NCBI GenBank assembly: GCA_025642075.2 | Contig: JAODUO010001344.1 | Coordinates: forward strand, 1-64,000 | Direction of reading: 5' to 3' | Source: Ridgeia piscesae | Taxonomy: Eukaryota > Annelida > Polychaeta > Sabellida > Siboglinidae | DNA length: 64,000 nucleotides | Program-made: the position numbers and the translations under genes | The notes under the pieces: model-generated | Database searches by the model: none | Told to the model about the DNA's origin: nothing | What the model saw: the letters and a program-made list of their open reading frames with translations, nothing else | In this document: one piece after another, positions 12,549 through 24,281 of the stretch | Position numbering within the stretch: position 1 is the stretch's first letter | How the letters are laid out: every line of letters begins with the position of its first letter

Positions 12549-12700
12549 TTAGCTGTCCTGTTCCATTTGGCGCAGATCTTGAATTTCCTCGCCGCATTCT
12601 TTGTCTTGGTTTTCCGTATTCGATGACGTCGGCGGTGACGACATCATAATGATGCAACTATCACTACCGCCAGCCCCAAGCTTAAAATTCCTTCCTCTGT
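12549..12700 (-). CDS. Candidate 3'-terminal exon, unknown gene, minus strand
   Basis: The minus strand has a possible acceptor (GTTAACAG, near 12,701-12,708). It is followed by about 50 open codons to a TAA at 12,549. The residues are acidic and serine-rich in the manner of a hydrophilic C-terminus (motifs MSSPPTSSNTENQDKE and EEIQDLRQMEQDS). The upstream side runs straight into the minisatellite starting near 12,740, so any preceding exon must lie beyond it. No family is recognised. Confidence 0.27.
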
Positions 12701-12739
12701 TAACGGCGTGATTCTTGTGAAACGTTCTCTCAGGTAAAC

Positions 12740-13128
12740 ACCGAAGGGGTAAACACTGATCCCCGTAGACGAGTCGAACTGATCCTCCGTATGAGTAAAA
12801 CATCCCCGTAGACAAGTCGAACTGATCCCCGTAGACAAGTCGAACTGATCCCCCGTAGACGATCCAACTGATCCCCCGTAGACAAGTCGAACTGATCCCC
12901 GTATGCTAAGTCGAACACCAGTCCTTGCGTAAACAAGTCAATTGTTCTTTGCGCCGGGCGAACAGACTTCAGTCACCCTTAAACAAGTCGAACTGATCCC
13001 CCGTAGACAAGACGGGCTGCAATTCTTTGTGGTTTGAGTAAGACTTTGATGCAGCAGACAAATCGACCGGACATTTGCAGACAGGTCGATGAACTGATCA
13101 CCCGTAGACAAGTCAAACTTTGATCACC

Positions 13129-13176
<48 letters not shown>

Positions 13177-13320
13177 GTGGAACCAAATTTGTACCGTCGA
13201 AACGGCAGTTTGGCTTGTCTACGGGGGATTAGTTTGACTATAATATTATGTGTGCGTGTATACATACATATACATATCACAAGTCGATGAACTGATCCCC
13301 CGTAGACAAGTCAGGGCGAT
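12740..13320. repeat. Minisatellite with unit about CCGTAGACAAGTCGAACTGAT, broken by (TA)n
   Basis: Units of roughly 21-25 bases (CCCGTAGACAAGTCGAACTG) repeat at 12,755-12,925. Scattered copies follow near 12,985, 13,100 and 13,297, and an inverted copy (CTTGTCTACGGGGGATTAG) lies near 13,214. TA arrays at 13,132-13,173 and 13,327-13,407 interrupt and border the array. No coding content is supported. Confidence 0.85.
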
Positions 13321-13326
13321 CACGAC

Positions 13327-13406
<80 letters not shown>

Positions 13407-13407
13407 T
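13327..13407. repeat. (TA)n microsatellite
   Basis: An almost pure TA array borders the minisatellite on its right. Confidence 0.95.
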
Positions 13408-13409
13408 TA

Positions 13410-14745
13410 ATATAATGTAATAGAACAGACTGACAAATCAGAAAACAGCAGACATACCAAACATCTGTACGAGAGGATGGTTTGACACCTTCATATGTGT
13501 TAATATGCATATACCTTTGCCTTATTGTATTATAAATATATCAATTTATTGTTGATATAAATTCAATTCTTAAATAAACAATTTTATGTGTCTGTTTGAA
13601 ATAATTATGTTGGCTACATATTTATATGAACATAGACATAACACTTCATCACACGAAAAATGGAAAATGACAGACTCTGCACCCCAACAAGATGCAAATA
13701 CAAGAATAATGCCTGTCAATAATCATCTTTGGCGAGAGGCATTAGTAATAAGTGGAGTTAAAGTTACGAAGTGGAAGCTTGATTAGAATAGATATTCGAT
13801 AACAGTGATTTCTCTGTTGATTTTCTTGGGTGATCAGGTTTATATCGACTGACAATGACTTCTTGTTTATGATTTTATTTGCAGGGCGTCATTATACTTA
13901 CACCTGTAAGTTTCAGTTGTTTTAACAAAAATGAGACATTTATGTGTATGTGATCAGCGAAATCATTTATGAAGTACAACTCATGTGCGATTAAAACAGG
14001 TTAATAAAACGATATTTTTATTTGAATGACATGTACTGAACACAAATTTTCAAACAGTCAGTTCTTGTTGTAAGAAGCAATAAATGTATATAATACTGGC
14101 TGAAGTATTCACTGACTTACCTCCCAACGTCGATGATTCTGGAACATTGCTGACTGATGTATGTTATGTTCATTCATCTGAGTGAAGTAACAGCAGACGA
14201 CATGATGAGTCTACTGGTTGTTGTTTGTGCAGCAATTTATTTTACGTTTTGACTTTAAGTGCTAGATACAGTAGTCAACTATCATACGAGGAATTGACAA
14301 GCGTCTTAAGGTATGTATAGGAGATACTTATTTACTAAAAATGTGTTGAATTAATATGGCGTAAACAGACAGATGATGTAAAGTGAAGTTGTAGTATTTT
14401 TTTCTGGTCTGGGACCGGGTTGATAATGGCCATTTGTTATGTTATGTAGTAATTTGTCATGTAGTAATTTGTAATGTACAATATTATCTTTATTGGTTCA
14501 TAGTTTAATGTCATTTAAACTAGAGTACATACTAGGCCTACTAAATTACATTGGGATTCTCTAATAAATAGCACTGCACTAAATAAAATGTGGTACTTAA
14601 CAATATTAATAGTCTTGTGTACTTTTCAAAATGTTTTCTGAATAACTAGAAACCCACATTATCTAATGTATCTCTCACATTTTATAACTATTTCAGGTGA
14701 AGATGAAAACAGAGAAGTGGTCGCACCCAAAAAAAATCAGAAAAA
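13410..14745. other. AT-rich DNA, no recognised gene
   Basis: Only a short direct repeat is seen: TATGTAGTAATTTGTCATG and TATGTAGTAATTTGTAATG-like words near 14,445-14,480. Open frames are short and featureless. Confidence 0.5.
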
Positions 14746-14767
14746 GGATCATTTGCCCCAGTATTGC

Positions 14768-14786
14768 TGATATCGGCCCGATATCA
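14768..14786. repeat. Perfect 9-bp-arm palindrome TGATATCGGCCCGATATCA
   Basis: The two arms TGATATCGG and CCGATATCA flank a single C. A related half (GGGCCGGTATCAGC) follows about 12 bases later. It could be a cruciform or a binding site in an interspersed element. Confidence 0.85.
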
Positions 14787-15484
14787 GTTCCGACATTGGG
14801 CCGGTATCAGCCCTTGCGATCTCGTTCCCGTCATGAATGGTGCTGCCATCTTACGGCAACATAATTAATTATTAGAGCAAGAAATGATTGCGCCATCTCA
14901 CGGCGTTTATGTAATCGAGATTTGTGCAGAAGAGTGGCGCCGCTATTTGTGAGTGTGGTGTACTAAAGGAAAAGTAGCCGAATCAAAGCATTTTAGGCCG
15001 GAACATTCTTTATCCTTTACTATTAGAGTGATACCAAGCAAGATAATATGGCTATGTTATTGAAAGAGACATTATTATTGTTATGTTGATTAGACCAAGT
15101 CGTGGCAACAGCTCTTAAGAGCTACATACTCTAATACCATTTTATTTCACAAATTAACGACCACTTTCTTGCCACATGGCATGCAGTTTATTGATACACG
15201 TGATAGTTCAGTAACACGATCACAACACTTGTTGGGGAATTGTTGATTTTAACCCTTAATATGGTATTCTAATGTTACAAAATGTGATATTATTACTATA
15301 AAATGATAATACTGATTCTCAACAAATGTATTGGTTGTCACACATATATGCACCATGTATACATATTTTCAAGTGGCTGCACCTACTATTTGGAATATCC
15401 TTCCTTTTAATGTTAGATCAGCTGGCAATATAACTCAACTCAACTGTCACATAAAACACACCTTTAAAACATTGTCACGCATGG

Positions 15485-16254
15485 TCACGACTCTACCACG
15501 TCAATTCCACTTTCACCAAACTGCCACCATTTTACAACGTCACATGTGGCCATGACTCTACCACGTCAATACCACTTTCACCAAACATCTACCATATTGC
15601 AACGTTGTCACAGGTGGCCACGAATCTACCACGTCAATTCCACTTTCACCAAACTGCCACCACTTTACAACGTCACAAATGGCCACGAATCTACCACGTC
15701 AATACCACTTTCACCAAAATGCCACAATATTGCAACGTTATCACGCACGGCCACGAATCTACCACGTCAATTCCCATTTTACAACGTCACAAATGGCCGC
15801 GAACCTACCACGTCAATACCACTTTCACCAAACGGCCACCATATTGCAACGTTATCACGCACGGCCACGAATCTACCACGTCAATTCCACTTTCACCAAA
15901 CTGCCACCATTTTACAACGTCACACATAGCCACGAATCTACCACGTCAATACCACTTTCACCAAACGGCCACCATATTGCAACGTTATCACGCACGGCCA
16001 CGAATCTACCACGTCAATTCCACTTTCACCAAACTGCCACCATTTTACAACGTCACACATAGCCACGAATCTACCACGTCAATACCACTTTCACCATACT
16101 GCCACCATATTGCAACATCATGGTCACGGCTCTTCCACGTCAATGCCACTTTCACCTAACTGCCACCTCATGGCCACGTGACTATGCCACGTCACTGCCA
16201 CTTTCACGTAACCGCCACATTTTTTCAACGTGGTAACCACGTGGTGTGTTAGCT
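15485..16254. repeat. ACGT-rich minisatellite with two alternating unit types
   Basis: Units of about 58-68 bases contain CTACCACGTCAATNCCACTT and TCACCAAAC. One type continues CTGCCACCATTTTACAACGTC and the other CGGCCACCATATTGCAACGTT, and they alternate through much of the array. Every unit carries two or three ACGT words. The right end has AACGTGGTAACCACGTGGTG, which contains a palindromic CCACGTGG, and abuts the truncated B2 repeat. Long open frames here are artefacts of the repeat. Arrays of this type occur inside non-autonomous elements of invertebrates, but I cannot identify the element. Confidence 0.85.
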
Positions 16255-17148
16255 GGGATACCTATTATTTCTTTCGAAGCGTTGTTCAGCGAACGAAGTC
16301 TATCTTTGAACTTTACGAACCTGTCTGTGGGCACATGTGATGATGACTCCAGTATGTGACAAAGATTAACAGGTCAGATCTGACGATTGTTGTCGTTTCT
16401 TTCAATTGATGATCGGTTGTGTGTGATGGTTTGCCGTGAATCCTTATCCAAATGTGGACATGATTTTAGCGCTGAAGTTGGAAAACACCAGGTCTGAGCA
16501 GTAATACAATATTTCGGAGAGGGTGAGAGAACGTACAATCAGGACCTCAATCGAGTTCTGAAAGAACGACGACTGCGGTGACGTGCAACGCTGAAGATTG
16601 TACGCTGACAAATAACAGCGACTTCGCCGGGAGCGTGGTTATGCATCTTTGGACAGATTAATGTAAACTAACGAGCATCAATTATTTGTGACTTACTTTG
16701 AAGACCATGTGTTTGGTTACCGGCGTTTGTTGCAGCCGTGTGGGCTAAACAGGTAACGTGCTTCACGGATGACGACAATCTGCGATTTAGGATTTTATGA
16801 GCCATTTGTAACAATCTGTTTTTTTAAGGAAGTGGTTGTCGCCATTTGCTAACCTCTCAATTTCTCTGGCCGAACTTGGGTGAAATCATGGCATGTTTAT
16901 ATAAACAACTACACATTTTTTTTTATTGTAAGTTTAATTTTGAATATTTTTATAATACAACATTATCTAATAAAAAGCTATACTTATTTAATTGTTATTT
17001 CAAATTCGGCCTGAGAACCAATTAGCATTTCTACCCTAATATGGGGTTAGGCCGCCTTGCCGGTTTAATTGCATTCCATTTATTTACCAAGCAGAATTGA
17101 AGGGCTTGAAGAGTGCTGCCACCTCACGGAGCCTGGGTAACTGAGGCT
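16255..17148 (-). repeat. Family B repeat, copy 2 (B2, inverted, truncated)
   Basis: The minus strand matches B1 from GATTACCCAGGCTCC (at 17,128-17,146) through CACTGACACAAA-like and AAATATTGTATTACTGCTC (at 16,500) to GAACAACGCTTCGAAAGAAA (at 16,270). The part matching B1 beyond about 3505 is missing and is replaced by the ACGT-rich minisatellite. Confidence 0.75.
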
Positions 17149-18840
17149 AAGTGCAGCCGACCTACCGACGCGCCCGGAACGGATTTGTAGGTTCCTAACT
17201 TTAGTTACCGCCCGTCGTATCAAAATCAAACAACATGCGATCAACAAGTTTTTCCTGCGTATAGTTTTAGGATCATGTTTTAGACATTCTTCGTTTGTGT
17301 GTATCGTTAATAGTACCTGTTATTAACATCCACACTGTACAATATTACCCTTTTGTGATACTTTTTTCAAGTTTGACATAAAACCGGATGTTGTACGTCG
17401 TCCAGGCTCAGCCATGTGTTAGAATTGGCCGGTCTACTGATTTACTCGTCATCAATCCGCATCTGCCTCTTGTTGTATAGTCGTAGACTCGGCGTTCTAA
17501 TCTTGGGCACGTAACGCAATATTCCCCCTCCGTACTGACCCCCTAGACAGTTAGCCATGACCTATTCAGATCAGCCACAGTGTCACTGTCCATTAGAAAT
17601 CAGATACTCACGGAGAGAGATTCTAATTACTCAATCATTCGCAGAAGACTTTTCCAAGTGTTCGTTTCAAGAACTTTAATACAGACAGCATAATACAGAA
17701 GTCAATACAATTGTCTAACTGGCCTGGCTCCGTGGGCGCCAGACGTGAAGTTACATGGTGCGTGCGTGCTCTCCCTCCTCCTTTCTCTCTCCTCCTCTCT
17801 CGCGCACTCCTCTTTAAATACTCGCTACTTCGCTCTCTTATATTGCTATGCGCCTGGCCAATCTATTGGTCAGCGTCAGGTCTAGTGCACCTTTTGCACT
17901 AACTAATAAGGAGCTGGTATCTCTTATCTACGGCCATCTCAGTGGTCAAGCTCCTACTCATCCAAGAACTATGCCTGGTCTATCCTTAGCGAACTCGGAC
18001 AACTGGTTGTAACTGGTTTAAGGACACCAAGCTATGCTTCTAGCTTGACTATACTGCATTTCTTTCTGTTAATTATGACTTCATATATAATAATTATACT
18101 ATTTCATGAAAAGTAATTACAAGGAATTTATGCAACCATAATTCCTTACAATGTGATGCCAGATTTAAATCCATTTCAATATTTCAAAATGCAGTATTTT
18201 TGGGGGGAGCTATTTCTGTGAAAAATCACACATAAAAAATTTACTGGCAGAATGTGCCTGTAGTAGCAGTACTCTAGAAAGTCATAACATCTGTCGCAAT
18301 TAGTTACTCTTCAAATTCTTCCAGAGGCCAAATATTAACTTCATTAAAAAACTCGGTGCTCTCTATAGTTGGTTGACATCGTTTCCAAACCATGGCGCCT
18401 GGACCTGGTGCATTGTGCTCCAAACCATTTTTGTTCTGTTTTACAGCCTTGTGTTGTCAGTAGTTGTGAACTGTTTTAATTGAGGTCGATAATTAGACAA
18501 TTTAATGAACATAAAAACAACTTAACCATCTTAATTAATACAATCGTTTGTATGTCATTACAGATTACTATAGTACTATGTACCACATCACTTATTTAGA
18601 CAAACTACAATGGATGACTGGTCTGCTTACTGTTTTTAATTGCATGGGTAGTAATGTTTAAGTGTAACGTTCAGACTAGTAGTTTGCATACACAAATAAT
18701 TTTAGAGCATTGTTTTTATAGGTTTACCATACCTCTCATGGTGGAGCAGATATTATTGTATGTAATGGTATGCATGCATAATTGGTCTGCATGGTAATGT
18801 ATGGAATAATATTGTGTTGCATGATGAGCTATTTTTTATT
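17149..18840. other. Region upstream of DTD2
   Basis: No gene is recognised. A pyrimidine-rich tract lies at 17,770-17,850. A possible acceptor (TTTATTTTACAG) at 18,834-18,845, just before the DTD2 start codon exon, suggests an unlocated non-coding first exon and promoter somewhere in this region. Confidence 0.4.
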
Positions 18841-18875
18841 TTACAGACCTGTGTGTGGACTGTGTGACTGTTGGT

Positions 18876-21165
18876 ATGGCAAATGCACAGAAAATAGGAC
18901 CTGTAGCCAGGCTAGTGTTACAGCAGTGTCTATCAGCCAGACTACAAGTGCAACCTGCCAGTGAAACACAACCAGCTCAGTTTGTTGAGGTATTTCATCT
19001 AAGAGCAGGAATAACATATATATATAATATATATATATATTTATGGTTTAAAAACATATTTTCCGTTTGTTCGCCTCAGTACTATTGCAATTCAATTTTG
19101 TTTTGAAGCTGGATGTTTTATTTACCATTTCTTTCAAATCTTTCAAATTATGAACACTGTTCCGAGCTTAATAAAGTAACTAGATATAATCTGGCAGGCA
19201 GTTAACTTTCAACATGTACCTCCCCTGGTATTTTTCAGTCACAAGAACATAATTTTAACTACAATTTTTTTTACCTAGGAGCATGCACCCTTGTTTTTAT
19301 ACATCAGTAAAAAAATATTCTGAGAAACGGATGATTATGTTGTAAGCTATTCTGTTAAATAGGGTCCACTTAATGGAACCTCCCTATTAGGGTCACCATC
19401 ATGACAGGACAAAAGTTACCTGAAGGGCGAGGTGATTGTATTAGCGAGACTAATTTTATTATTCTTTGATCGCTGTTACAGAAACAAATTAGTACTATTT
19501 TGAAATTTGTTTTGATGTGACCTTAATTGTGAGATGACAGTATTACCAAGGTGACCTTTATTGTGAGATGGCAGTAATACCAAGGTGACCTTAATTGTGA
19601 GATGGCAGTATTACCAAGATGACCTTTATTGTGAGATGGCAGTATTACCAAGGTGACCTTAATTGTGATGTGACCACATTACCAAGGTTACCTTAATTGT
19701 CAGGTGGCTGTATTACCAAGGTGGTAATAAGTGACATTCTACTATACCTTTCAAGCATGTCTCATTAACATATGAGTGGACGTCGATGTTTATATTCCTG
19801 TTGTCAGATAGACCGAGGGCTCCTTGTCTACACGTGCTTCCTAAAAGGTTGCACCAAGGAAGTCTTGGAGAAGATGGGTGAGTGGCACCTTAATGTGATA
19901 TGTCACATGTTCCCCAATACATATCTTTAATTAGACGACAAGCTTTTAATTCTCTTTCACTTGCACCTCATCAGGGTGTTGAAAAAGTTCACAAATCCAA
20001 AAACATATTGTTACATTGGTTAGTGGTGTCATCGCCATGTGTTGTAGAGAAAACAAACTGTAAACACATTGCACACGTTACTTTTGCATATTGACACTAC
20101 TGTGGATATCAAACCCGGTCAATGTGGTGTTCAGTGTTTTGGCATGTCATGCAACTTCAATCCAGTGTCTAGTCACCTAGGTTCTGGAAGTAATTTTGGA
20201 ATGCAAATAATTTTAACTTTCATAGCTGTGCCATTTTCATATATATCAGTTGGCAAGTTTGAGTTTGAAAATTGTACTTTTCTTTTTAAAATGCTATTCT
20301 TTTTGGTTTTGCAAATTTGTGAGAACATCCGTATTAATATCAATCATCATTAGTAGCTATCACAAATGAACATTACAAAGCGCACAGTTAGATGACATAC
20401 TTCAAATGTGACAAAAGGTATGATATTTGCAGTATTACACTTTACCATGGCTATTGATATAGAGTTACATCATCTGATCAAACAGGACTATTAAATCTTG
20501 AGGAGTAAATATGATATTTTACAATAAATATGGCTAACTTTCAAATGCCAAAACACTCAAGTGCAATGCATTTGGTGGATTACTTGTAAATGATTTTAAA
20601 AAGAAAATTATAATGACACTGTTTTTTCATTATGTTATAACTACCAACTTAAATGAGGTGCCTAAGACACATATTTTATAATTTATTTTAAAGACTGGTT
20701 TGAATTAGTATTATTAGTATTTTTTTGATTTATGATTTTATGTGTTATTGATTAAGTTTAACTATTGTACAGCGCCGCAGGACAATCATTTATATGTGGC
20801 TCTAGATAAGAAGTCTTATTATTATCATCTTGTTTCAAGTGACCACCGTCTTGACCTGCTGCCTGAGTGAGATGGAAGACGGCAAGATGACATCAGTTCT
20901 GCAGCTTCCCGCGAGTATCCTAGTCATCCCCCAGGCAACCCTCGGGGGTCGTCTCAAAGGCCAGCGCATGCAGTACCACAACAACATAGAGAAGACTGCA
21001 GGGCTGGAACTGTATACGCAGTTTGTTGAGGCGATCCAGCAGGTTTCTGCAGCCAATGATGCGTGGACAGAAAAGGGGTGTGTGGTGAAAAGTGGTACAT
21101 ATGGCAACCGACAGGTCCTGAAGATTGACACAAATGGACCTTACACACATTTAATCGAGTTTTGA
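18876..21165 (+). CDS. DTD2: D-aminoacyl-tRNA deacylase 2 / Animalia-specific tRNA deacylase (ATD)
   Basis: Coding exons are 18,876-18,989, 19,808-19,877 and 20,840-21,165, giving 169 residues against 168 in human DTD2. The phases close (0, then 1) and all introns are GT-AG. Family motifs are LLVYTCFLKG (about residues 43-52), ILVIPQATLGGRLKG in exon 3, and the C-terminal GTYGNRQVLKIDTNGPYTHL, whose NGP carries the Gly-Pro motif of the substrate pocket. The protein is a cytosolic homodimer. From family knowledge, it hydrolyses L-alanine mischarged on tRNA-Thr with a G4-U69 pair. The ATG was chosen because it precedes the first conserved residues (ARLVLQQCLSARL) by the same distance as in human. 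The preceding intron-like acceptor implies a 5' UTR exon. No odd features apart from a repeat in intron 1. Confidence 0.96.
19510..19735. repeat. Tandem repeat in DTD2 intron 1 (about 34-bp unit)
   Basis: GTGACCTTAATTGTGAGATG followed by GCAGTATTACCAAG repeats about six times with few substitutions. It lies about 75 bases before exon 2 and does not include the splice site. Confidence 0.9.
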
Positions 21166-21466
21166 CACAGCTGTTTTACGTTATTTAATTCACTTAAGTT
21201 TTCAAAGACTTGAGCGTATACATGGTGGTTTTTTGAAGAACAGTTGGGTTTGATGACATTCAGATATGCATGGCAGTATGTTGTAATTGATAATACTATG
21301 GGCATCTAAAGAACAAATGTTGTACATGGCAACATAAGGGTCCATAAAATTATCAAATGAAATTACAACATTTCAATATAAACTGTGTTAACTGTTTAAA
21401 CCTGGTGATGTTTACATAGTAAAATCCAGTGTGTATTGTCTGTGTTAATGTATTATTTTTCATTCC

Positions 21467-21472
21467 AATAAA
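21467..21472 (+). terminator. DTD2: DTD2 polyadenylation signal AATAAA
   Basis: The canonical hexamer lies about 300 bases after the stop codon and is the first one there. It predicts a short 3' UTR. Confidence 0.75.
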
Positions 21473-21489
21473 ATTACAAAAGCAACTCC

Positions 21490-22570
21490 TACTTTGGTTA
21501 TTTTACATGATTGAACAATTTCTACAGGACATTACGATATATATAAAGTGTACATGATGTCACAGTCGAAAATATTCAATGGTGAATATATTCGTAATTT
21601 TGTATTACATCAAGAAGAGAAGTGATGGCCGGTCCTGTGAAGAAGTGAAATCCAACCAATGAGATCAGTGGTGATGGCTGAATGCAAGTCATGAACTATC
21701 AGAGAGATAATAGCATTTATTATCTAAATTCAACATTTGGTGCGTGTGCATGGTGATCTGAACCAACTGAATGTGTCAAACAACCAGTTGCCAATATTCA
21801 ATGAGGATGCCAGAGGTAACAGCTTGAAAACTAGTATTTGTTATAACCTGCAGCATTGTGCTTTCTGTCAGATTTCATGCAAGTGCTGCCACCTGATGAC
21901 ATATTGTGTACTAACTGAAGTTTCAAGATTGGATAATAATACAATAATTGTACAATAAGTAATTTTTATCTAAAGAATATATTTTAGTAGAGGTTAGAAT
22001 AAGGCACCAGTGAGCACTGTCCCAAGCTGCTGACTACTAAGTACGTCAGCACTAGCTTAGATGTATATCACAAAACTTGAAATGAACCAAATTGTTTAGA
22101 ACTATTTCATCCCACTTGCGGGTTTGGTATTGCATCGTCTTTATTATGGGAACCAGCATGTATGCCCAATATGAAAGAGCTATTCAGCAAAATTCCAGTC
22201 TGACCAATCAAAGGGTATAAGTATCGATATATTGGTGTACTGTATAGGGATATATGTTCTGAATTAATGTAGTATCAGTGGGACAAAGTACAGATTCATG
22301 TTTCAGTAGATTGCATGTGCTGGCTATAGAATACTTCATTAGTTAGCTATCATCAGTGGGTCAAGATAAGTTATGGTAGTAATGTAAGAATACATGTAGG
22401 CATATATAAGAGTACAACAACTTTCTGTTAGATTGTATATGACGTAGTGTGAAGGTTTTGAATGTATGGCACAGTTTTTGAAGAGGCCTCTTGGATATGG
22501 GAAAAAGAGTGTGTAGCACAATGGACAGTTATGGGGGGGGGTGGAGTAGAGATATATAGCAGGTATAGAT
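21490..22570. other. DTD2 to LINE intergenic DNA
   Basis: No gene, repeat family or regulatory site is recognised. A run of nine G at about 22,532-22,540 is the only striking composition. Confidence 0.5.
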
Positions 22571-22574
22571 TTAG

Positions 22575-23620
22575 ATTTAACAAGATTTAACAAGATTGCC
22601 ACCTAGAGATTCAACTCTAGATGGCAGGTGGACTAGGAAGCCATTTGGCTTATCGAGAGTCCAACCTATCTATCTAAGTATACCCCGCCCTTCTTAGGTA
22701 TATGTCGATTTTATTTTTAAATATATTAACACTACTAGCACCTACACAATCAGCTGATAATCTGTTCCATTTGTTTACTGTTCTTTGTGAAAATGAAAAT
22801 TTTCTAATATCTAGTCTACACTGCTTCTTTGCTAATGTAACTCCATGTCCTCTAGTCCTTCTCTCTTCCTTGACTGTGAAAAAAATATTTCTGTCAATAT
22901 TTTCATATCCATTCAATATTTTAAACACCTCAATCTGATCTCCTCTCAATCTTCTGGTTTCTAGTGTTGTTAAACCACATTCTTTTAGATGCATTTCATA
23001 ACTAATATTCCTGAGTTTTGGTATCATTTTGGTTGCTCTCCTTTGTACTCTTTCTAGCATATCAATATCCTTCTTGCGATATGGCCTCCATGCTTGTATA
23101 CAATATTCTAAGTGAGGCCTAACTATTGTTTTATACAGCAGTATTATTAGTTCTTTTTCTTTGTACACTATATTTCGCCTAATTAATCCAATAATTTGGT
23201 TTCCCTTCGCTGCTGCAATTCCACACTGCTCTGATACCTTCATGTCAGCACTAATAGTTAACCCTAAGTCCTTTTCCTTTAAGGTAGTATTTAGTACAGT
23301 ATCACCCATTGTATATTGTGCATCTTCATTCCCATGTCCTGTGTGAAGGCACTTACACTTTCCAAAATTAAACAGCATTTGCCACTTCTCAGACCATTCT
23401 ATCAACTTATTAAGATCATCTTGTAAATGCTGTCTATCTGCATCACTTTTAATTTTCCTAAACACTTTTGTGTCATCCGCAAACTTCAACACCTTGCTTG
23501 TTATGTCATCATCCAAATCATTGATATATAGGTATAGTATAGGTAAAAAGAGGGAAGGTATAGGGTGGTGTCTGGTATTATAGCCATACACTGATACAGG
23601 TAGATGCAGCAAAAGGCTGG
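22575..23620 (-). mobile_element. 5'-truncated non-LTR retrotransposon (CR1/jockey-like) 3' fragment
   Basis: The minus strand is open from 23,612 to the stop at 22,674. It encodes the C-terminal half of a LINE reverse transcriptase. The catalytic YxDD-type box reads FADDTK (about 23,470-23,490), preceded by YINDL and followed by the template-grip motif GKCKCLH and the thumb/connection region with HLEYC and LERVQRR. The N-terminal palm, the endonuclease domain and ORF1 are missing, as expected after incomplete reverse transcription. The 3' UTR contains a stem-loop (22,598-22,625) and then a tail of repeated AAATCTTGTT (22,575-22,597). The open frame suggests a young insertion. Clade assignment within CR1/L2/jockey is uncertain. 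Confidence 0.9.
22598..22625 (-). other. LINE 3' UTR stem-loop
   Basis: GCCACCTAGAG and CTCTAGATGGC form an 11-bp stem with one mismatch around a six-base loop. It sits directly before the AAATCTTGTT tail. In L2/CR1-type LINEs a 3' stem-loop followed by short tail repeats is the recognition site for the element's own reverse transcriptase, so the same role is likely here. Confidence 0.6.
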
Positions 23621-23639
23621 TGTCCGGACGTAAGTTGTC

Positions 23640-24142
23640 TATGAAGCCATCACTAACTTATGGGATTGTTCTAGGAACTTTCTTTAATTTAAATCAATTT
23701 TAAATACAAAATAAGTCCCCCTTGTCAGTTGGTTTTACAACACTGGTTTCCATTAGCCATAGCAGTCTGTTACTCTGTCCCTGCGTAAGATTGTAACTGT
23801 AACACGCACTAACGCAGACGGACAGCGCCAAGGCTCAAGCCAAGAAACAGGATATGCTGGGCCTGCATGCCCTGGCCTAGGCTGGGTCGAGTAGGACTAG
23901 GCCGAGGCATTCCGCATAGCCCGGCCGCCTTTTTGATTTGAACGAATCTCAAAATAGACTGAATCAAGCATAAAACGTGTCCCAACGCAAGCAGTCCAGT
24001 TGAACGATGTATGGCCTAGCGAGGGACAATGAGCGTGTAGGTTCAGTCAAGTAATTACATTCCTGCCGCTACGCGTATCCCCGCCTCCGGATGCACAGCC
24101 AGGCAAATATGTGGGTCAATGTCTGGAATTGTGGGACAAACA
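23640..24142. other. TADA2B upstream region
   Basis: The stretch becomes richer in GC and CpG from about 23,780 onward, which fits a promoter-proximal region. No TATA box is seen. Confidence 0.4.
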
Positions 24143-24150
24143 TGACGTCA
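24143..24150. promoter_or_regulatory. TADA2B: CRE/ATF consensus TGACGTCA
   Basis: A perfect palindromic cAMP-response element lies 132 bases before the TADA2B start codon. This is a typical distance for a proximal promoter or 5' UTR site. Binding is inferred from the motif alone. Confidence 0.5.
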
Positions 24151-24281
24151 CTGGCTTGGTCGAAACAGCGTTGGAAAATGGAGAGAGCCTCTTGAAAGAG
24201 GGCCTTTTAACTTCAAATAAGCGACTATTTAGCAATATACGATACAGTGCATTAATCTACAGGATCTGCCGGGCATGAAGA

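Noticed and set aside
15331..16159. Overlapping plus-strand frames up to 184 codons with RQYHFHQT-like repeats
   Set aside because: They are translations of the ACGT-rich minisatellite, with three frames encoding shifted versions of the same repeat.
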